Both the position numbers and the translations under genes were made by a program. From the NCBI GenBank assembly GCA_029945375.1, contig CM057062.1:1818133-1882132 (forward strand): a DNA stretch of 64,000 bases, given 5' to 3'. Shown here one piece after another: positions 1-11,353 of the stretch. The stretch is from Agaricus subrufescens (taxonomy: Eukaryota; Basidiomycota; Agaricomycetes; Agaricales; Agaricaceae). The notes below the pieces were generated by a model. The model had not been told where the DNA came from, ran no database searches, and saw nothing but the letters and a program-made list of their open reading frames with translations. Every line of letters starts with the position of its first letter. The first letter of the stretch is position 1.

Positions 1-230
1 CAAAAGTCAACTCAGCTTCTGTATATTCCTCTCCTATAGTCTCATTCTCCTCCTCAACACCCTCATCATCATCACCTTCTCCCTCATCACTTTCCTCATT
101 ACCTTCTTTGCAGCTACCTTCATCATCTCCTTCATCAGGGGTAAGGGTTTGTAATCTTTTCCTCCTTTCATGTAGAGCATCGATTGGTGAGCCCAAATGC
201 TTAGCAGGTAAGCTCATTCCCATGCCGTCT
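1..230 (-). CDS. Partial acidic low-complexity protein, runs off the window edge
   Basis: Read on the minus strand, this edge is open and codes a segment that starts near a possible ATG at about 223, followed by MSLPAKHLGSP, a basic patch (ERRKR) and a long Glu/Asp-rich stretch. Codon use looks protein-like, but the other end lies outside the window. A second minus-strand open stretch (about 214-486) lies just upstream and may be another exon; no clean splice pair was found. Function is not recognisable. It could equally be a remnant of an old repetitive gene. Confidence 0.3.
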
Positions 231-784
231 TCCTCTCCTTGTAGGAACTGCGTTGTTTCCAAAGTAGCTGCTGTGATCTTGGGTCTGGTCCTGCCTCTAA
301 GATGTGCACATTTAGTGGAATATGTGACGGTCCAACCACATCCACATGTACAAGGGATTTTGGTGTTCTTTTTAGAGGGAATGGAGTTATCTGGCATGGT
401 GGTTCAGTAGTATGGTTGACATCTGTAGGTGGTGTTAAGTTACTCACCACATGACTCATGAGCAACAGCCAAATTAGTAGCCACACAATCTGAGGAAGAA
501 TGGGAATGCTACTTTTCTACTAGGGATGGATAATAAGAACATTGAACTTGATACCTGAATTCACAGCGGTGGAGACGTTGATGCCAGTGTGAAGTTGTAA
601 AGCATTGCTAAGGGAGGGCAAGTCGACCAGGGGAGAGAGGTTTGCCACATGGAGAGCGAAGTAGATGTAATTCTAGTTTTAAAGGTTGGGGACGAGGAGT
701 GACAGAGGGCAAGGGCAGATGCTATCGCACTCTGGAGGAGAAATTAAGTACACAATACAAAGATAAAAGGAGGAGGGAACATGC

Positions 785-1720
785 CTATATCAGGCCAAGT
801 TGCTGGGGTGGTGGCATGAATGAGGGAAGGGATGGCGAAGGGAGAGGAATGCAAAAGGTGGAGATGAAAGTGTCCTGCGGAAGGGGTGAGGCAGAAGAGG
901 GCAGTATGGAAGAGAGAAAAGCATACTGGAACAGAGTGGCCGGCTTGGGCATGGATGTAGGTAACAAATACCTGCTGAAGACATGCCTCATGTGATGTGA
1001 ATGATACAGGAGTGAGGTAGACACGAGAGGAGATTGTATTCTCGGACCTGTGATTGTGTGTGAGTGAGTAGGATGGGAGAAGGAGGTAGGTTGACCAACC
1101 CAATCATCCACATCCAGATAAACGCAGTCCAAGGCCTCGATGCTTCTACCAGGGAGGATAGTCTGAGAATTCTCGCAGGTAGTAGATAGAGCTTTCAGGT
1201 TAGGTAGGGCACCTTTCATAAGAAAGGGTAAGGGTGTCATTTTGAGAGATAGGGTTTGGCGGGCAAGGAAGCGGGTCATAAGGTCCGCTGGGCATAGGTC
1301 AGGATACTTGTGTACCCAGTTCCATCGAAGTTCAATTAGTTGGAAGGGGTAGTTCAGTAGTGCTTGCAGAACGGTTTTGAGGTTTGGTGTTGGGTAAGTA
1401 AAGATCATGAGTGACTTGAGATTGGTCATGAGGGGCAGGGCAGCGATCAACAGATGGGGCGTGCATGAATCAGCATATGGAGTGACAAGCTCTTGTACGT
1501 GGCAGGCAAGGTGGGTATTCTGCAGAATGGTGTCCAGGAAAGATGAGAAGCTGGGGTGCACATTGTGCCACTGGTCTGTGCGGTAGACCACGTACAGGCG
1601 CTGCTGGGCACAGTGCACAAGCACACGGGAGGTCAGGCAGAGGGCGGCGAGGGACTGGAAGTGGTCTGGGACAAGCTCAACGATGAGTTCACAGATCTCG
1701 AGGGGGAATGCAGGCGACAT
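785..1720 (-). CDS. F-box-like protein (basidiomycete LRR/F-box family)
   Basis: The 311-residue ORF starts at an ATG with MSPAFPLEICELIVELV and continues with a hydrophobic F-box-like helix pattern (LAALCLTSRVLVHCAQQRLY), the usual opening of the large agaricomycete F-box families. The middle has leucine-rich spacing (LPLMTNLKSLMIF, LPNLKAL) consistent with LRR-like repeats. F-box proteins link substrates to SCF ubiquitin ligases; the substrate here is unknown. The last ~90 residues (after DDWVGQPTSF) are Ser/His/Pro-rich and may be read-through of an intron or decayed 3' sequence, so the true C-terminus is uncertain. These genes are usually expanded and fast-evolving. It could be a truncated family member. 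Confidence 0.65.
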   Translation of the reverse strand: MSPAFPLEICELIVELVPDHFQSLAALCLTSRVLVHCAQQRLYVVYRTDQWHNVHPSFSSFLDTILQNTHLACHVQELVTPYADSCTPHLLIAALPLMTNLKSLMIFTYPTPNLKTVLQALLNYPFQLIELRWNWVHKYPDLCPADLMTRFLARQTLSLKMTPLPFLMKGALPNLKALSTTCENSQTILPGRSIEALDCVYLDVDDWVGQPTSFSHPTHSHTITGPRIQSPLVSTSLLYHSHHMRHVFSRYLLPTSMPKPATLFQYAFLSSILPSSASPLPQDTFISTFCIPLPSPSLPSFMPPPQQLGLI

Positions 1721-2457
1721 GGGCAGTGGTATGGGACAAATTGATGCAAACCTTAACCCTGCTGATGGGGCCTCTCATCCAGCGACCACCACCACGTCCT
1801 CATCGTCCATCACAACCAGCCCACGAATTTTATTTTCACATACAGTAGATGACTCCGAGCCATGTCTGTTGCTGTCAATCTGCAAAACTTTTCAGGTACA
1901 TCCGTCATCCCCTCATGCCTCATCACCTACTGATCGCCCCCAGCTCTGTCAGAGAACCAGGACAATGACTTTGACTTCCACTCGCAGTCTGGTTCTCCAA
2001 AATGCCCTCGTGACACACATGGGTGACTGCCCATGATGCGCATGTTGATGGCCACAGAAGATTGAAATGTTGATGGCCCCGTTACCACTAATCCCATAAT
2101 GTGCCATGATTACCCACAACCTAATAATGTTCCTGCCAACACCCTTGACACCACGCTTGCTAACTGGGTAGAGGATGGCCCTAGCACCCTCAGAAAGTGC
2201 CGTTCTCTTCAGGGCTCTCAGCCGAGAACTGGGACAATGATTGTTTTGACAAGGCTGACTCTCCTGTCCGACAGTCTCCCTGAGCCACTGATACTCCTTC
2301 CAAGAGCAATACTAGTGGTAAACTACGTGTAGGCATACCTTTGCATCATCAGAGACTGCCCCGTCACTATGAGGAACAAGAACATGAGAGCTGGGGCAAT
2401 GAGTTTAACCTCAAATTTTCGACAACAAGGACCCAGAACACTCTTGCATGATACTCT

Positions 2458-2907
2458 TTGTACCCACTACTGTTGTGTCACAGTCAACTCATGTCTGATG
2501 ATGATGACGACGATGATGCTGACTTTGGCTCATCTACCCACGAGATTGAGTCTGGCTGCACTTGCATCTCTTATGATGCATCCAGTCGAAAATACATCCC
2601 CACCATCTGCATCTGTGACTATGTTCTGATTCCCACTGATACGCCACTCCCCTTTTCGATTTCACCTTCCTATACCACCCTCCAGATTCCCTCCCGTGTC
2701 CATGCCCCACTCAACAAAATTCTTGAAGTCTTACTTCATGTGATACAACCGCTTTCAATGCTCTCAGGACCATACGTGAACACCGAAGTTTTACAGGGTC
2801 CTATCCAGGAACATACGGAACAGGCAGAGCATATTCATTCCCTGTTTGACCTAGACCTTATAGAGCAGGAACTCAAACACGGCATCTTCAACCCCTCTGG
2901 TTACTGA
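2458..2907 (+). CDS. Unrecognised acidic ORF, possibly decayed
   Basis: A 149-codon frame with an Asp run (positions ~15-21), followed by a mixed-composition stretch (IPSRVHAPLNKILEVLLHVIQPL) that looks more protein-like than its neighbours. The ATG in the DNA lies at about 2492 (MSDDDDDDD); the frame opens a little earlier. Flanking frames on the same strand (1683-2332, 2927-3235) are also open but switch frame without convincing splice sites. This suggests either a multi-exon gene that I cannot resolve or a pseudogene. No family recognised. Confidence 0.25.
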   Translation: MYPLLLCHSQLMSDDDDDDDADFGSSTHEIESGCTCISYDASSRKYIPTICICDYVLIPTDTPLPFSISPSYTTLQIPSRVHAPLNKILEVLLHVIQPLSMLSGPYVNTEVLQGPIQEHTEQAEHIHSLFDLDLIEQELKHGIFNPSGY

Positions 2908-3729
2908 AGAAGATTGCACCATTATAGTGTGTTCCAGATGCGCTCCTCAGCAGCACACTCTGCCCCTGCCTGCCCCCTCCATTCCATTCACGCTCTCGCC
3001 CCTAGGACTGCAGCCTCCCTCACTTTCCTGGAGCTTTGATATTACTATTGGGAATGATACAACCAATACCACCCGCGCCAAGTTACCACATTCGTCACTG
3101 ACTTTCCCTCTCCTTCTGGGCATGTCCCTACCTCAACCCCCACTTCCATACCAACGGTCCAGTTTGAGGGTATCAGGGAGAATAAAATCAAGGTCAATAC
3201 CCTCCATGCCTACCCAACCTGTATATCGGAATTGAGGCTTACAATGATGCCCAAGAACATTGAGCCTTTGTTTGAGAATGCCAAGGTGATATGTGCCAGA
3301 CTTGTAGACTGTATAGTGAAGATACAGCAACTTTTGTAGTGTGAAGGAGTTAGGGAGATGTTGTTTTTGGTCAGGGCTCCTCAGCAGGACAGTCATTGTC
3401 TTCTTGATCGTTTCTGTGTTGCGTGTTAATGCTGCCTTGGTATCATTATGGTATGCCCGTTCCTCTCAATTATGACTACCAACTCATGCTCTCCCTATTG
3501 TTCGTAATCAGTTCATGAACACCTGGCCAGAGTATTTGGTACTCTTGCTAGCATTCTCGATGTACAACGCTTGTACCTTTCATCCTTCTATCTTGAAAAT
3601 ATACTGCACATTCATTCTTTCTGATATAGCAATGAGATGCAAAGCACGAACAAAGCCATTAGAGTCAAATGAATACAAACAACATGTTGACAACAGTCTC
3701 CAGGCTACCCCCTGCCACTACTCGTCATA

Positions 3730-4511
3730 TCTTGCTTCTCTTTTTCAGAAACCCCTCTACATTATCAACTTCTCTCTTTCGCTTCTTGTCTCCATCCTCC
3801 AAGGTAGTCGTAGATGGACTTGAAGATCTGTCTTTGTTGTTTCTGAGTAAGTAGTTAGCTACCTCCTCTTCCTCTACAGAATCACTCACTTCGTCTTTTG
3901 TTCCACTATTATTAACACTACAATTACCATCAAACAGAAAGTGAGCAGTGGACGCTGCTCCTTCATAATCATAATCAGTTTCTGTTTCAGTTGAGGAAGC
4001 TGACTGCTTGTGTTCTTTTTCTTCACTTTCTTCATTGTTGGAAAGAGAAAGCGGAAAAGAGTTGGATGATATGGCAGCTGGACAGATTAGTAAGTAAAGA
4101 TACCGATGCCTTGCTCAAACTGAAATATACCTCTGAGTAGAAATTTTATCCTTTCAACCTTGTCAGAAGACAAATTTGATGGCTCCAATATACCTATAAG
4201 AAAGATAAGCTAGTATCCTGTGTAATATTTGAGATATCTGAGATATTCACCAGTTAGTATGTCTTCAACTTCTGCCATATCAGCATCATCCAAGTCAACC
4301 ATTGGATCAACACTGATGCCTAAAGCCATCAATAAATTGGAAGGATGCTGTTGGCTGGGGTGATCTTCTTCCCATTCTAACAACTTATGCTGACTTTCAA
4401 AACCGTGAATAGCAGTATCTCACCAATAGAATATAGGTGGTGAGGAAGATGAAGACAAAGACGAAGAGGCATTTTTGGAAGGCTCCTCAAAGAGAGGGGC
4501 AAGGGACGACA
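3730..4511 (-). CDS. Unrecognised acidic/serine-rich protein, multi-exon
   Basis: The minus strand has an ATG at 4511 (MSSLAPLFEEPSKNASSS) and then several separate coding-like blocks. One at about 4380-4250 includes HPSNLLMALGISVDP and an acidic tail. A short one lies near 4190. A third at about 4070-3850 is rich in Ser/Glu (SASSTETETDYDYEG, VSDSVEEEEVANYLL). A fourth near 3840-3730 ends in a basic, probable nuclear-localisation patch (KKRKREV). Blocks are separated by intron-sized gaps with GT/AG candidates, but the first junction does not join in frame by any splice pair I could find. No known domain. It is divergent with the gene starting near 5044. Confidence 0.35.
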
Positions 4512-5043
4512 TGGTAAGTGCATAAACTAAGAACATTAATGATGTATTCTTATATCATGCTACTCAAGAATGACTAGGGTGCTAGTCTATACAAGAATAC
4601 CAATGACGACAATGATGATATTCATACCAGCGATAATACCTGTACTCTCCACTCAACTATCATATGGCAATGCTACAGCAACGTTGGCCCCAGTGCTGTA
4701 ATTCACAGAATGAAGAGCTGCCTAGTCTCGCCAATAGCAGAACAAGGCCAAAACATGGGACTGAGAACTCTCCACTTCAGGTCAGTCTCACCTGCATTTC
4801 ATGTGGCGAAATTTCATTTAACTAAATCATTCCATTTTTACCCACATTTTGGTTGTCAAGTTTCTGCCCTGAATACCCCACATTTTTCAACAATGACAAA
4901 GGGCCTGGCCTCAATTTCCAAAGACTGTATATTCAAAGAGATCAAGCAAGATGGAGACAATGATAAATGAGCTTATATACCCTTGTGTATTCACATATCA
5001 TGATTGATAAAACTCGCTTTAACACTTCTTCATAGTGTCGCCT

Positions 5044-6530
5044 ATGCCTACACCTAGGACCCTAAGGCTGACAACTGGTAGAAAGCCCACATCAAAGCCA
5101 GAGTCAATGCAAAAACAAGTTTCGGCAGAAGCCTCAGTGATGCCCTCCTTACCTGTTTGTGGTCCAAATTCTTTAACACCACCGACTATGTCCTCCCAAC
5201 CAGTTTTGAATCCTACTTCTGTCACTCCGGCTCTGAGGGACTTTCAAGGAACACTAGCCACTCCCAATCCTTTGGTGGACAATTCTACATTATCCGCTCC
5301 TCTTATCAGTACTGGCACTCCTGCCCTTCAAGCTGACTCACCGAGTCACAGGACTACAGTCATGCCCCTCAGTGAGTTGTTATATTCTTGGTAATATGTT
5401 GCTTTCTTATGACCAGTAACCTAGATACTGTTCATGTTCAGCATGAGGAGAAGGATAAAAGAAGGTCAAAGAAAGAAAAGTTGACAAAGAAATCAAAGAA
5501 GTGCTTGACAACTAGCAGAGATGAACTTCGTGTTTTACAGAGACAGGTTAGACAACTGATAGGTATGAGATTTTCATTCTCAAATTTCGTAGCTTTTCTA
5601 ACTCTTTTCTACTAGATGAAAGAGATAAGCAGAAGAACAATACTAACGAAGTAGCTCAATCAACTGTGGAAACAATTGACAAACCCAAGAAAAAATTTTC
5701 ATTGAGAAAGACAATGGGATTGATGAAAAATGTCAAATTGTATAATGGTTGTAGGGTACATCCTATTTGGTTCATTATTTTTGTATTCTTCTCTGAATCG
5801 ACAATTAGAGCATTGCCGCATCGTTGTGTGAACAAGCATCCATTGACTTCATGCTTGACTGGAGGAGTCAACCCCATGACAGGCTTTCCAAGGTTGCCGG
5901 TGAAGTAAGTCACATGTTTACTATATACAATTTAGCTAACCAAAAAAGCTCACAAAACGCATGCCTTATCTCCAGAAATTTACCCATAATTGGGCTGCTT
6001 ACGAGATTATGAAGACGCTTCTTAGAAATAAATGGAACTACTATTGGCGAACAGGGAATAACTATCGTGATATGCCTGCCACAAGTAATGAATCACAGAA
6101 TGGAAATGTGGGTAGTGGTGAGGACGAAGAAGCTAACAATCTAAGTACATGGTATGAATTTTTAGAATATTTATGAAACTATTTACAATATGATGATGAC
6201 AGGAAATATAGTCAAGACCAGTCAACGGGGTCAGATGACTCGGATGAGTTTGTGAGCTCTGATCACTCTTCAGACAACTCATCTGATAGTGAAAGCTCCC
6301 TCGAAGATGGGAGTAGCACTGGGGAAGGTCACGTTGAAGGCAGCAATGCCATTCATTACAAGTCTAGACATAGCAAGCCGAAGAACGGTAGGAAACGTGT
6401 GGAGAAGGTAAAGCCAGACCGAAGAAAGTCACAGGAGAAATCGAAGTCGAAGAAACATAAACGGCCTTCTTCCTCACACCCTGACGAGAATAGAGCAGGA
6501 AGGCCCAAGAAAAAGGCTAGGTATATGTAG
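5044..6530 (+). CDS. Unrecognised nuclear-type protein with coiled coil and AT-hook-like tail
   Basis: Plus-strand multi-exon gene. The first block (ATG 5044) is Ser/Thr/Pro-rich up to about 5369. After an intron comes a Lys/Glu-rich coiled-coil-like block (DELRVLQRQVRQLIG, to about 5562). It then continues through 5615-5752 (KPKKKFSLRKTMGLMKN), a block at about 5810-5906 (CEQASIDFMLDWRSQPHDRL), and 5977-6150 (WAAYEIMKTLLRNKWNYYWR). The final exon ends at 6530 and is an acidic serine tract followed by a strongly basic tail with GRPKKKARYM, similar to an AT-hook plus nuclear localisation signal. The introns between these blocks have GT/AG ends of about 45-60 nt. The start is uncertain because an acceptor-like TAG sits just before the frame, so an upstream exon may exist. 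A role on DNA or chromatin is inference from composition only. Confidence 0.5.
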
Positions 6531-6899
6531 AATCTATTTTGCGGTAAGCTATTCCTGTATCTAATGACCGTTTATCACATAATGAAACTTAGTCAAACTA
6601 TGCAATATCGCAGCACTATGTAATAAGAATTATATGTATTTGTATACTACAAACCTGTGATAAGCAGCTATAAAGCTTGTCATACCTTTAGTGATACACG
6701 CAAGTAGTGCTTTTGCGAGGTTTTGATAAACTTTGAATTTCTAAGTCTTGTGATCCTTTGATTTGCTTATGTGTTAACTACTAGCTGATCACTTAATCTA
6801 GTTTTGATGTATGACAATATTCTGATAACAAAATGCTGTGATTCACATGTTTTCACTGAACTTTGATTGGTTCAATCTTCTGTCTTTCTCATAACCTGG

Positions 6900-7266
6900 T
6901 GTTGATAAAGCAGAGCTGCTACCTGCAGCATGGAGATCGGATAGACTCACATTGCTTATAAATCCTAGACAGTAGGAGGATAGCGGTAGTAGATAGAGCT
7001 TGGTAGAGCTGAGAGAGCTTGTAGAGCGAAGTGAGAGAGGAAACTGAACTGTTATTCTATGGAATATACATAGGGTTTATATACTCGACAAAGAACCTCA
7101 TAGTGGTAAAGGGTAATGTGAAACATACAGGTAAAACAGGAGTCCACAGAAGGAGTCCGCAGTAAACATGCATAAAACGATTGAAAAGGTGTGGCATAGT
7201 GCATAGTGCACAGTAGTTGCTCATACACGTCATACCGAGCGTATAACTTGAGGTATTTCGTCAACA
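6900..7266 (-). repeat. 3' LTR of Copia element 1
   Basis: A 367-bp terminal repeat beginning TGTTGA and ending TCAACA (perfect 6-bp inverted ends). Its partner is 13763-14120. The two differ by three substitutions and one 9-bp insertion here. The minus-strand purine tract AAGGAGGAG at 7267-7275 abuts it as the polypurine tract, so in element orientation this is the 3' LTR. The flanking CCTGG (6895-6899) is one half of the target duplication. Confidence 0.95.
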
Positions 7267-7282
7267 CTCCTCCTTGAGTAGA

Positions 7283-10200
7283 CTACTGTTCACGCAATCC
7301 TAACATAGGGCAGAACGTATTGAACTTAATTTTCTCGAGATTTTTGGTCATGATGTCAGCAGGATTTTCTTGACCGTCAATCCAGTCAATTTTGATCCGC
7401 TTTTCCTCAAGAAGATTCCGGACATAGTGAAAGCGAATATCGATATGTTTAGATCGCTTTTCTTGGACTTCTGAGGTGGCCCAAAATAGGCTTCCCAAAT
7501 TATCTCCATAGAGAAGGGGTGTGTCGATATCAAAACCTACTTCGGTGAGAAGTTGGGACATCCAGACAAGTTGTCGCGAACAATCAGAGAGAGCCATATA
7601 TTCGGCTTCCGTCGATGAAAGTGCAACAGTTTTTTGTTTGCGACTCAACCAAGATACTGGACCATCAGCGAGTGTGCAAAAGTTGCCGGTGATTGATTTC
7701 CGGTCTTCGGGATCAGATGCCCAATCAGAATCTGAATAAGCAATTATACCAGAATTCGAGTTACCATCAAACTCAAGAACTCTATTTTTGGTACCGTTAA
7801 GATACCGTAGCAAATGCATTCCAGTGGTATAATGTTCCTTGTTAGGTTTTACCATCTGTTGCGATAATTTTACAACCGCAAATGCAATGTCTGGTCGAGA
7901 TCCGATCATAAGATACATTAAGGATCCAACTAATTGCTGGTATTTTTGCCTGAATTCAGGTTTAGGCATTTTGTCGGAAGTAGAGAACACAAAACCTTTC
8001 GGTAATGGTGTTTCTTCAGATCCAGATTTAATTCCGAATCGATCGAGTACTTTCTGAAGGTACTTCTGCTGATGCAGAAAGACTTTTTGACGAGGTCTAT
8101 CTCTAGAGATTTGCATCCCGAGGAACTCAGTCATTTCGCCTTGATCACGACATTCCCATTTGGTAGAAAACTTTAGCTTCAACTCTTGGAGGAGCTTAGA
8201 ATTCTTTTTGCCTAAGAAGGCTACGTCATCAACATAAACTACAGCGATAACTAATTCGCGAGTTTTTGGATGTCGATAATAATATACGCCTGCATCGGAC
8301 TTGCATCGGATAAAACCGATTTCTGTCATGCTAGCGGTGAGTTCTTTCCACCAACTAAGTCCGGCCTGTTTAAGGCCATATAGGGCACGGCGTAATCTCC
8401 AGACTTTATTTTCCTTTCCAGGAACTCTAAATCCTTCTGGTTGCGACATATAGATTTCTTCATCCAGTTTGCCGTAAAGATAGGCAGTTTTAACGTCAAC
8501 ACTGAACATATCCCAGTCTTCCATGGCAACAACGCCGAAAAGAAGACGAGCAGTTTCGTAGCGGACTACTGGAGAGAATAATTCATTATAGTCAATTCCC
8601 TCGACTTGAGAGAATCCTTTAGCAACCAGTCGAGCCCGAAGGCGACCATCACTCTTTTCATTAAACACCCATCTATTTTTAATGGTTCTTCGACCTTTCG
8701 GGAGATCCACTAATTCATAGACACCTCTTTGTTGTAAGGCTTTTAATTCTTCTAAACAAGCATCAATCCATTTTTTGCGCGTTGCCGCAGGCAATTGTGA
8801 TAAGTCCTTGAATTGGACTGGTGTTTGGATTTTGTTTGCAAGTTCGAAGAGAAAGTTATTTAACCTTACTCCTCCTTCTCTGAGAAGAACTTGAATATCC
8901 TCCATTCGGTCATCGTCGTTATCCTCCTCCTGATTTGGAGTAGGGCGTGATCCGAATTTTACGGGAGGTATTTCAGTGCCATGTTCTTTTTCCCAATCTT
9001 CAGCCCTTTGTTGGGCTTCGTCAAATCGTCGGCGAATTTCTTCGCGACGTTCAGTGACGTCATCATTAGGAAGTCTGGCTTTCTGACGATCAGATCTAGA
9101 AGGAACTCTATTTCTGATCTGTTCATCCATTTTAGGTAAGAAGGGTTGTTTCTCATAATCCCGAAGAATCTTAGCTGGCGGTTTATTGCCATAGACATTA
9201 TCCGGACGGTTAGGAACTCGAGATTCTCTTTCCGATCGTCGGAGTGGTGGTCTTTCAGATTCATCAGGCGGTGATTCTGCACGCCTTTTTCCTTTATTCC
9301 ATTGTGGCTTTTCCTGTTGTGGAATTTGCCGTGGTCTGGAAGGACCAGGTGATGGAGAAGGTGATCTCGGCGGTGATGCCGGAGGATCAGGCGGATTATG
9401 AGGAGGTTGCTGCAGTGCAGCAGGTGGAGGACCCGGTGGAGGGTCACGAGGATGTGAAGGACTAGGTAAGTCCGGAGTTTCATCACTTGTTTCGTTAGGG
9501 GATGAATCCCTGGAAAGTTCCTCATCAATTTGTTTTTCGAGGTTACTTGGTTTAGATGACGAACATTTGGGAAAGTATGATTCGTCAAATATGGCATGTG
9601 GGCCGATGAACACAGTGTTATTTTTAGTGTGTCTGATGAACTTGTAATTCGTGCCATCATAGCCAACGAATAACATAAGTTCGGAACGTGCAGAGAGTTT
9701 ATCCTGACGGATCTCATCTGGTAAATACACGTGTGCACCACATCCAAATACTCGGATTAAGGATAAATTTGGTTTGGTTCCGAAGAATAATTCGAATGGT
9801 GTTTTCCACTTTAACCGTTGCATTGGAGTGCGATTATAGATGTAAACCGCATACGACATAGAGAATTCCCAATAAGAATCCGGGAGGCATGCCTGCAACC
9901 GTAATGCTTGTGATTTCTCATGCAAGGTTCTATTAAGTCGTTCCGCACGACCGTTCTGTTGATGAACGTGGGGTGACGACATTTCATGCTGAATTCCGTT
10001 TGCGGCTAGATATTCTTTTAGAACTCCGCTAGTGTATTCTCCTCCTCGATCAGTGCGTAGTCGCACGACTTTCTGGCCAGTAGATGTAGCCAAGAATGTC
10101 AAGATGTTTTTCATCTGATTTGGAGCTTCGCTTTTCTTGGATAGTGTGACAATGAAAGCGACACCGGAGTAGTCGTCCATTATAGTCATAATCCATTTGT

Positions 10201-11353
10201 AGCGATGATATGATAACACCGGTAGTTCGAACAGGTCGGAATGAACCAGTTCAAGAATCTTTTTAGCACGGCTTTCAGATGGTGGAAATTGTTTTTGGGT
10301 TAATTTACCCTTAACACAACCATCGCAAACTCCTTTAGATTTCAGAATCGTAATTCTGGGTACTCCTTGAGTTTCCTCGCAGAATCGATTCAGTACAAAA
10401 TCAGAAGGATGTCCTAATCGACGATGCCAAGTTTGATAATCAGCGGGCTGGAGTGCTTTCGCAAACTCTTTGGGGTGTTTCTTTACAATCCTGGAAAGGA
10501 CTGCTGGGATATTTTGGTAATGCCCAGAGACACCGCTCATAACAGCGCGATTATCTTTATCTCGAAATGTATGTAACTTCGCATCGGCTTCTAATCTCAG
10601 GCCTGATCGCAATAATTGGCCGGCCGAGATGAGCCTCATATGTGTACCTTCAATATAGAAAACGGGCCAGAGTTTCGTCACTAAAGTGGACTCGGCACCA
10701 GTTTTGGGATCTATGACTAAGTGTTCTATGAAGATTGTTCCTCGACCCTTAATATTTTGGGGAGTAGAAGCGGTGTGCACTAATCCGAAGAAACCCATTT
10801 GTATCGAAGCGAAGTCCGATAGGTTTCCGGTAAAGTGTGCTGAAGCACCGGAATCAATCATCCACTTAACATCATAGTGACTGCGTTTGATAGTCGAATT
10901 TATGAAGAAAGAATCACACAAGGGGGTCAGATCATCGAGAAGAGTGCCTCTAGCACTCGATTGCATCGCATAGATATTACAAATCGGACTATTATACATA
11001 GAGAGAGCTAATACTCGATCCATCAAATGTACGTCAACTGACTTTTGTCCGGTCGATCCTCGGGGCGAATGGGCGCATTGACCCATGCTTGCAACTCGGG
11101 ATTCATGTAAGATCTGAAACATGTGATTAGTAGAGGCATGTGAAGAGGATGGGGACACTTGCGTGTACGACCCTTCCTTTGTATCCATGTTGCCATCATA
11201 CTCGTCTTCTTCATCTCCAAGAGAGATTAAGTCTTCATCTCCAAGAGAGATTAAGTCTTCATCTCCAAGAGAGATTAAGTCTTCATCTTGTTTTTTACTT
11301 CTCATCGATAAGGGAAGGCCCTTGCTCCACAACTTCCATTGACCCGAAGCCAT
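7283..11353 (-). CDS. pol: Copia element 1 pol: protease, integrase, reverse transcriptase, RNase H
   Basis: A 1356-residue polyprotein, uninterrupted. Order: three tandem copies of an 8-residue acidic repeat (DEDLISLG, residues ~23-48); aspartic protease DSGA (167-170); the integrase zinc-binding part with WHRRLGH and CDGCVKGK; an integrase core with HSDLF, DRGGEY and the conserved QQNGRAER; a long Pro/Arg-rich linker; RT with FSVDVKTAYLYG and the catalytic YVDD; and Ty1-type RNase H with SDWASDPEDRKS and STEAEYMAL. Catalytic residues appear intact. It overlaps gag by 59 nt in another frame. Relative to gag, one base must be skipped (+1) or pol must start internally at ATG 11353; I cannot tell which. 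Confidence 0.95.
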   Translation of the reverse strand: MASGQWKLWSKGLPLSMRSKKQDEDLISLGDEDLISLGDEDLISLGDEEDEYDGNMDTKEGSYTQVSPSSSHASTNHMFQILHESRVASMGQCAHSPRGSTGQKSVDVHLMDRVLALSMYNSPICNIYAMQSSARGTLLDDLTPLCDSFFINSTIKRSHYDVKWMIDSGASAHFTGNLSDFASIQMGFFGLVHTASTPQNIKGRGTIFIEHLVIDPKTGAESTLVTKLWPVFYIEGTHMRLISAGQLLRSGLRLEADAKLHTFRDKDNRAVMSGVSGHYQNIPAVLSRIVKKHPKEFAKALQPADYQTWHRRLGHPSDFVLNRFCEETQGVPRITILKSKGVCDGCVKGKLTQKQFPPSESRAKKILELVHSDLFELPVLSYHRYKWIMTIMDDYSGVAFIVTLSKKSEAPNQMKNILTFLATSTGQKVVRLRTDRGGEYTSGVLKEYLAANGIQHEMSSPHVHQQNGRAERLNRTLHEKSQALRLQACLPDSYWEFSMSYAVYIYNRTPMQRLKWKTPFELFFGTKPNLSLIRVFGCGAHVYLPDEIRQDKLSARSELMLFVGYDGTNYKFIRHTKNNTVFIGPHAIFDESYFPKCSSSKPSNLEKQIDEELSRDSSPNETSDETPDLPSPSHPRDPPPGPPPAALQQPPHNPPDPPASPPRSPSPSPGPSRPRQIPQQEKPQWNKGKRRAESPPDESERPPLRRSERESRVPNRPDNVYGNKPPAKILRDYEKQPFLPKMDEQIRNRVPSRSDRQKARLPNDDVTERREEIRRRFDEAQQRAEDWEKEHGTEIPPVKFGSRPTPNQEEDNDDDRMEDIQVLLREGGVRLNNFLFELANKIQTPVQFKDLSQLPAATRKKWIDACLEELKALQQRGVYELVDLPKGRRTIKNRWVFNEKSDGRLRARLVAKGFSQVEGIDYNELFSPVVRYETARLLFGVVAMEDWDMFSVDVKTAYLYGKLDEEIYMSQPEGFRVPGKENKVWRLRRALYGLKQAGLSWWKELTASMTEIGFIRCKSDAGVYYYRHPKTRELVIAVVYVDDVAFLGKKNSKLLQELKLKFSTKWECRDQGEMTEFLGMQISRDRPRQKVFLHQQKYLQKVLDRFGIKSGSEETPLPKGFVFSTSDKMPKPEFRQKYQQLVGSLMYLMIGSRPDIAFAVVKLSQQMVKPNKEHYTTGMHLLRYLNGTKNRVLEFDGNSNSGIIAYSDSDWASDPEDRKSITGNFCTLADGPVSWLSRKQKTVALSSTEAEYMALSDCSRQLVWMSQLLTEVGFDIDTPLLYGDNLGSLFWATSEVQEKRSKHIDIRFHYVRNLLEEKRIKIDWIDGQENPADIMTKNLEKIKFNTFCPMLGLREQ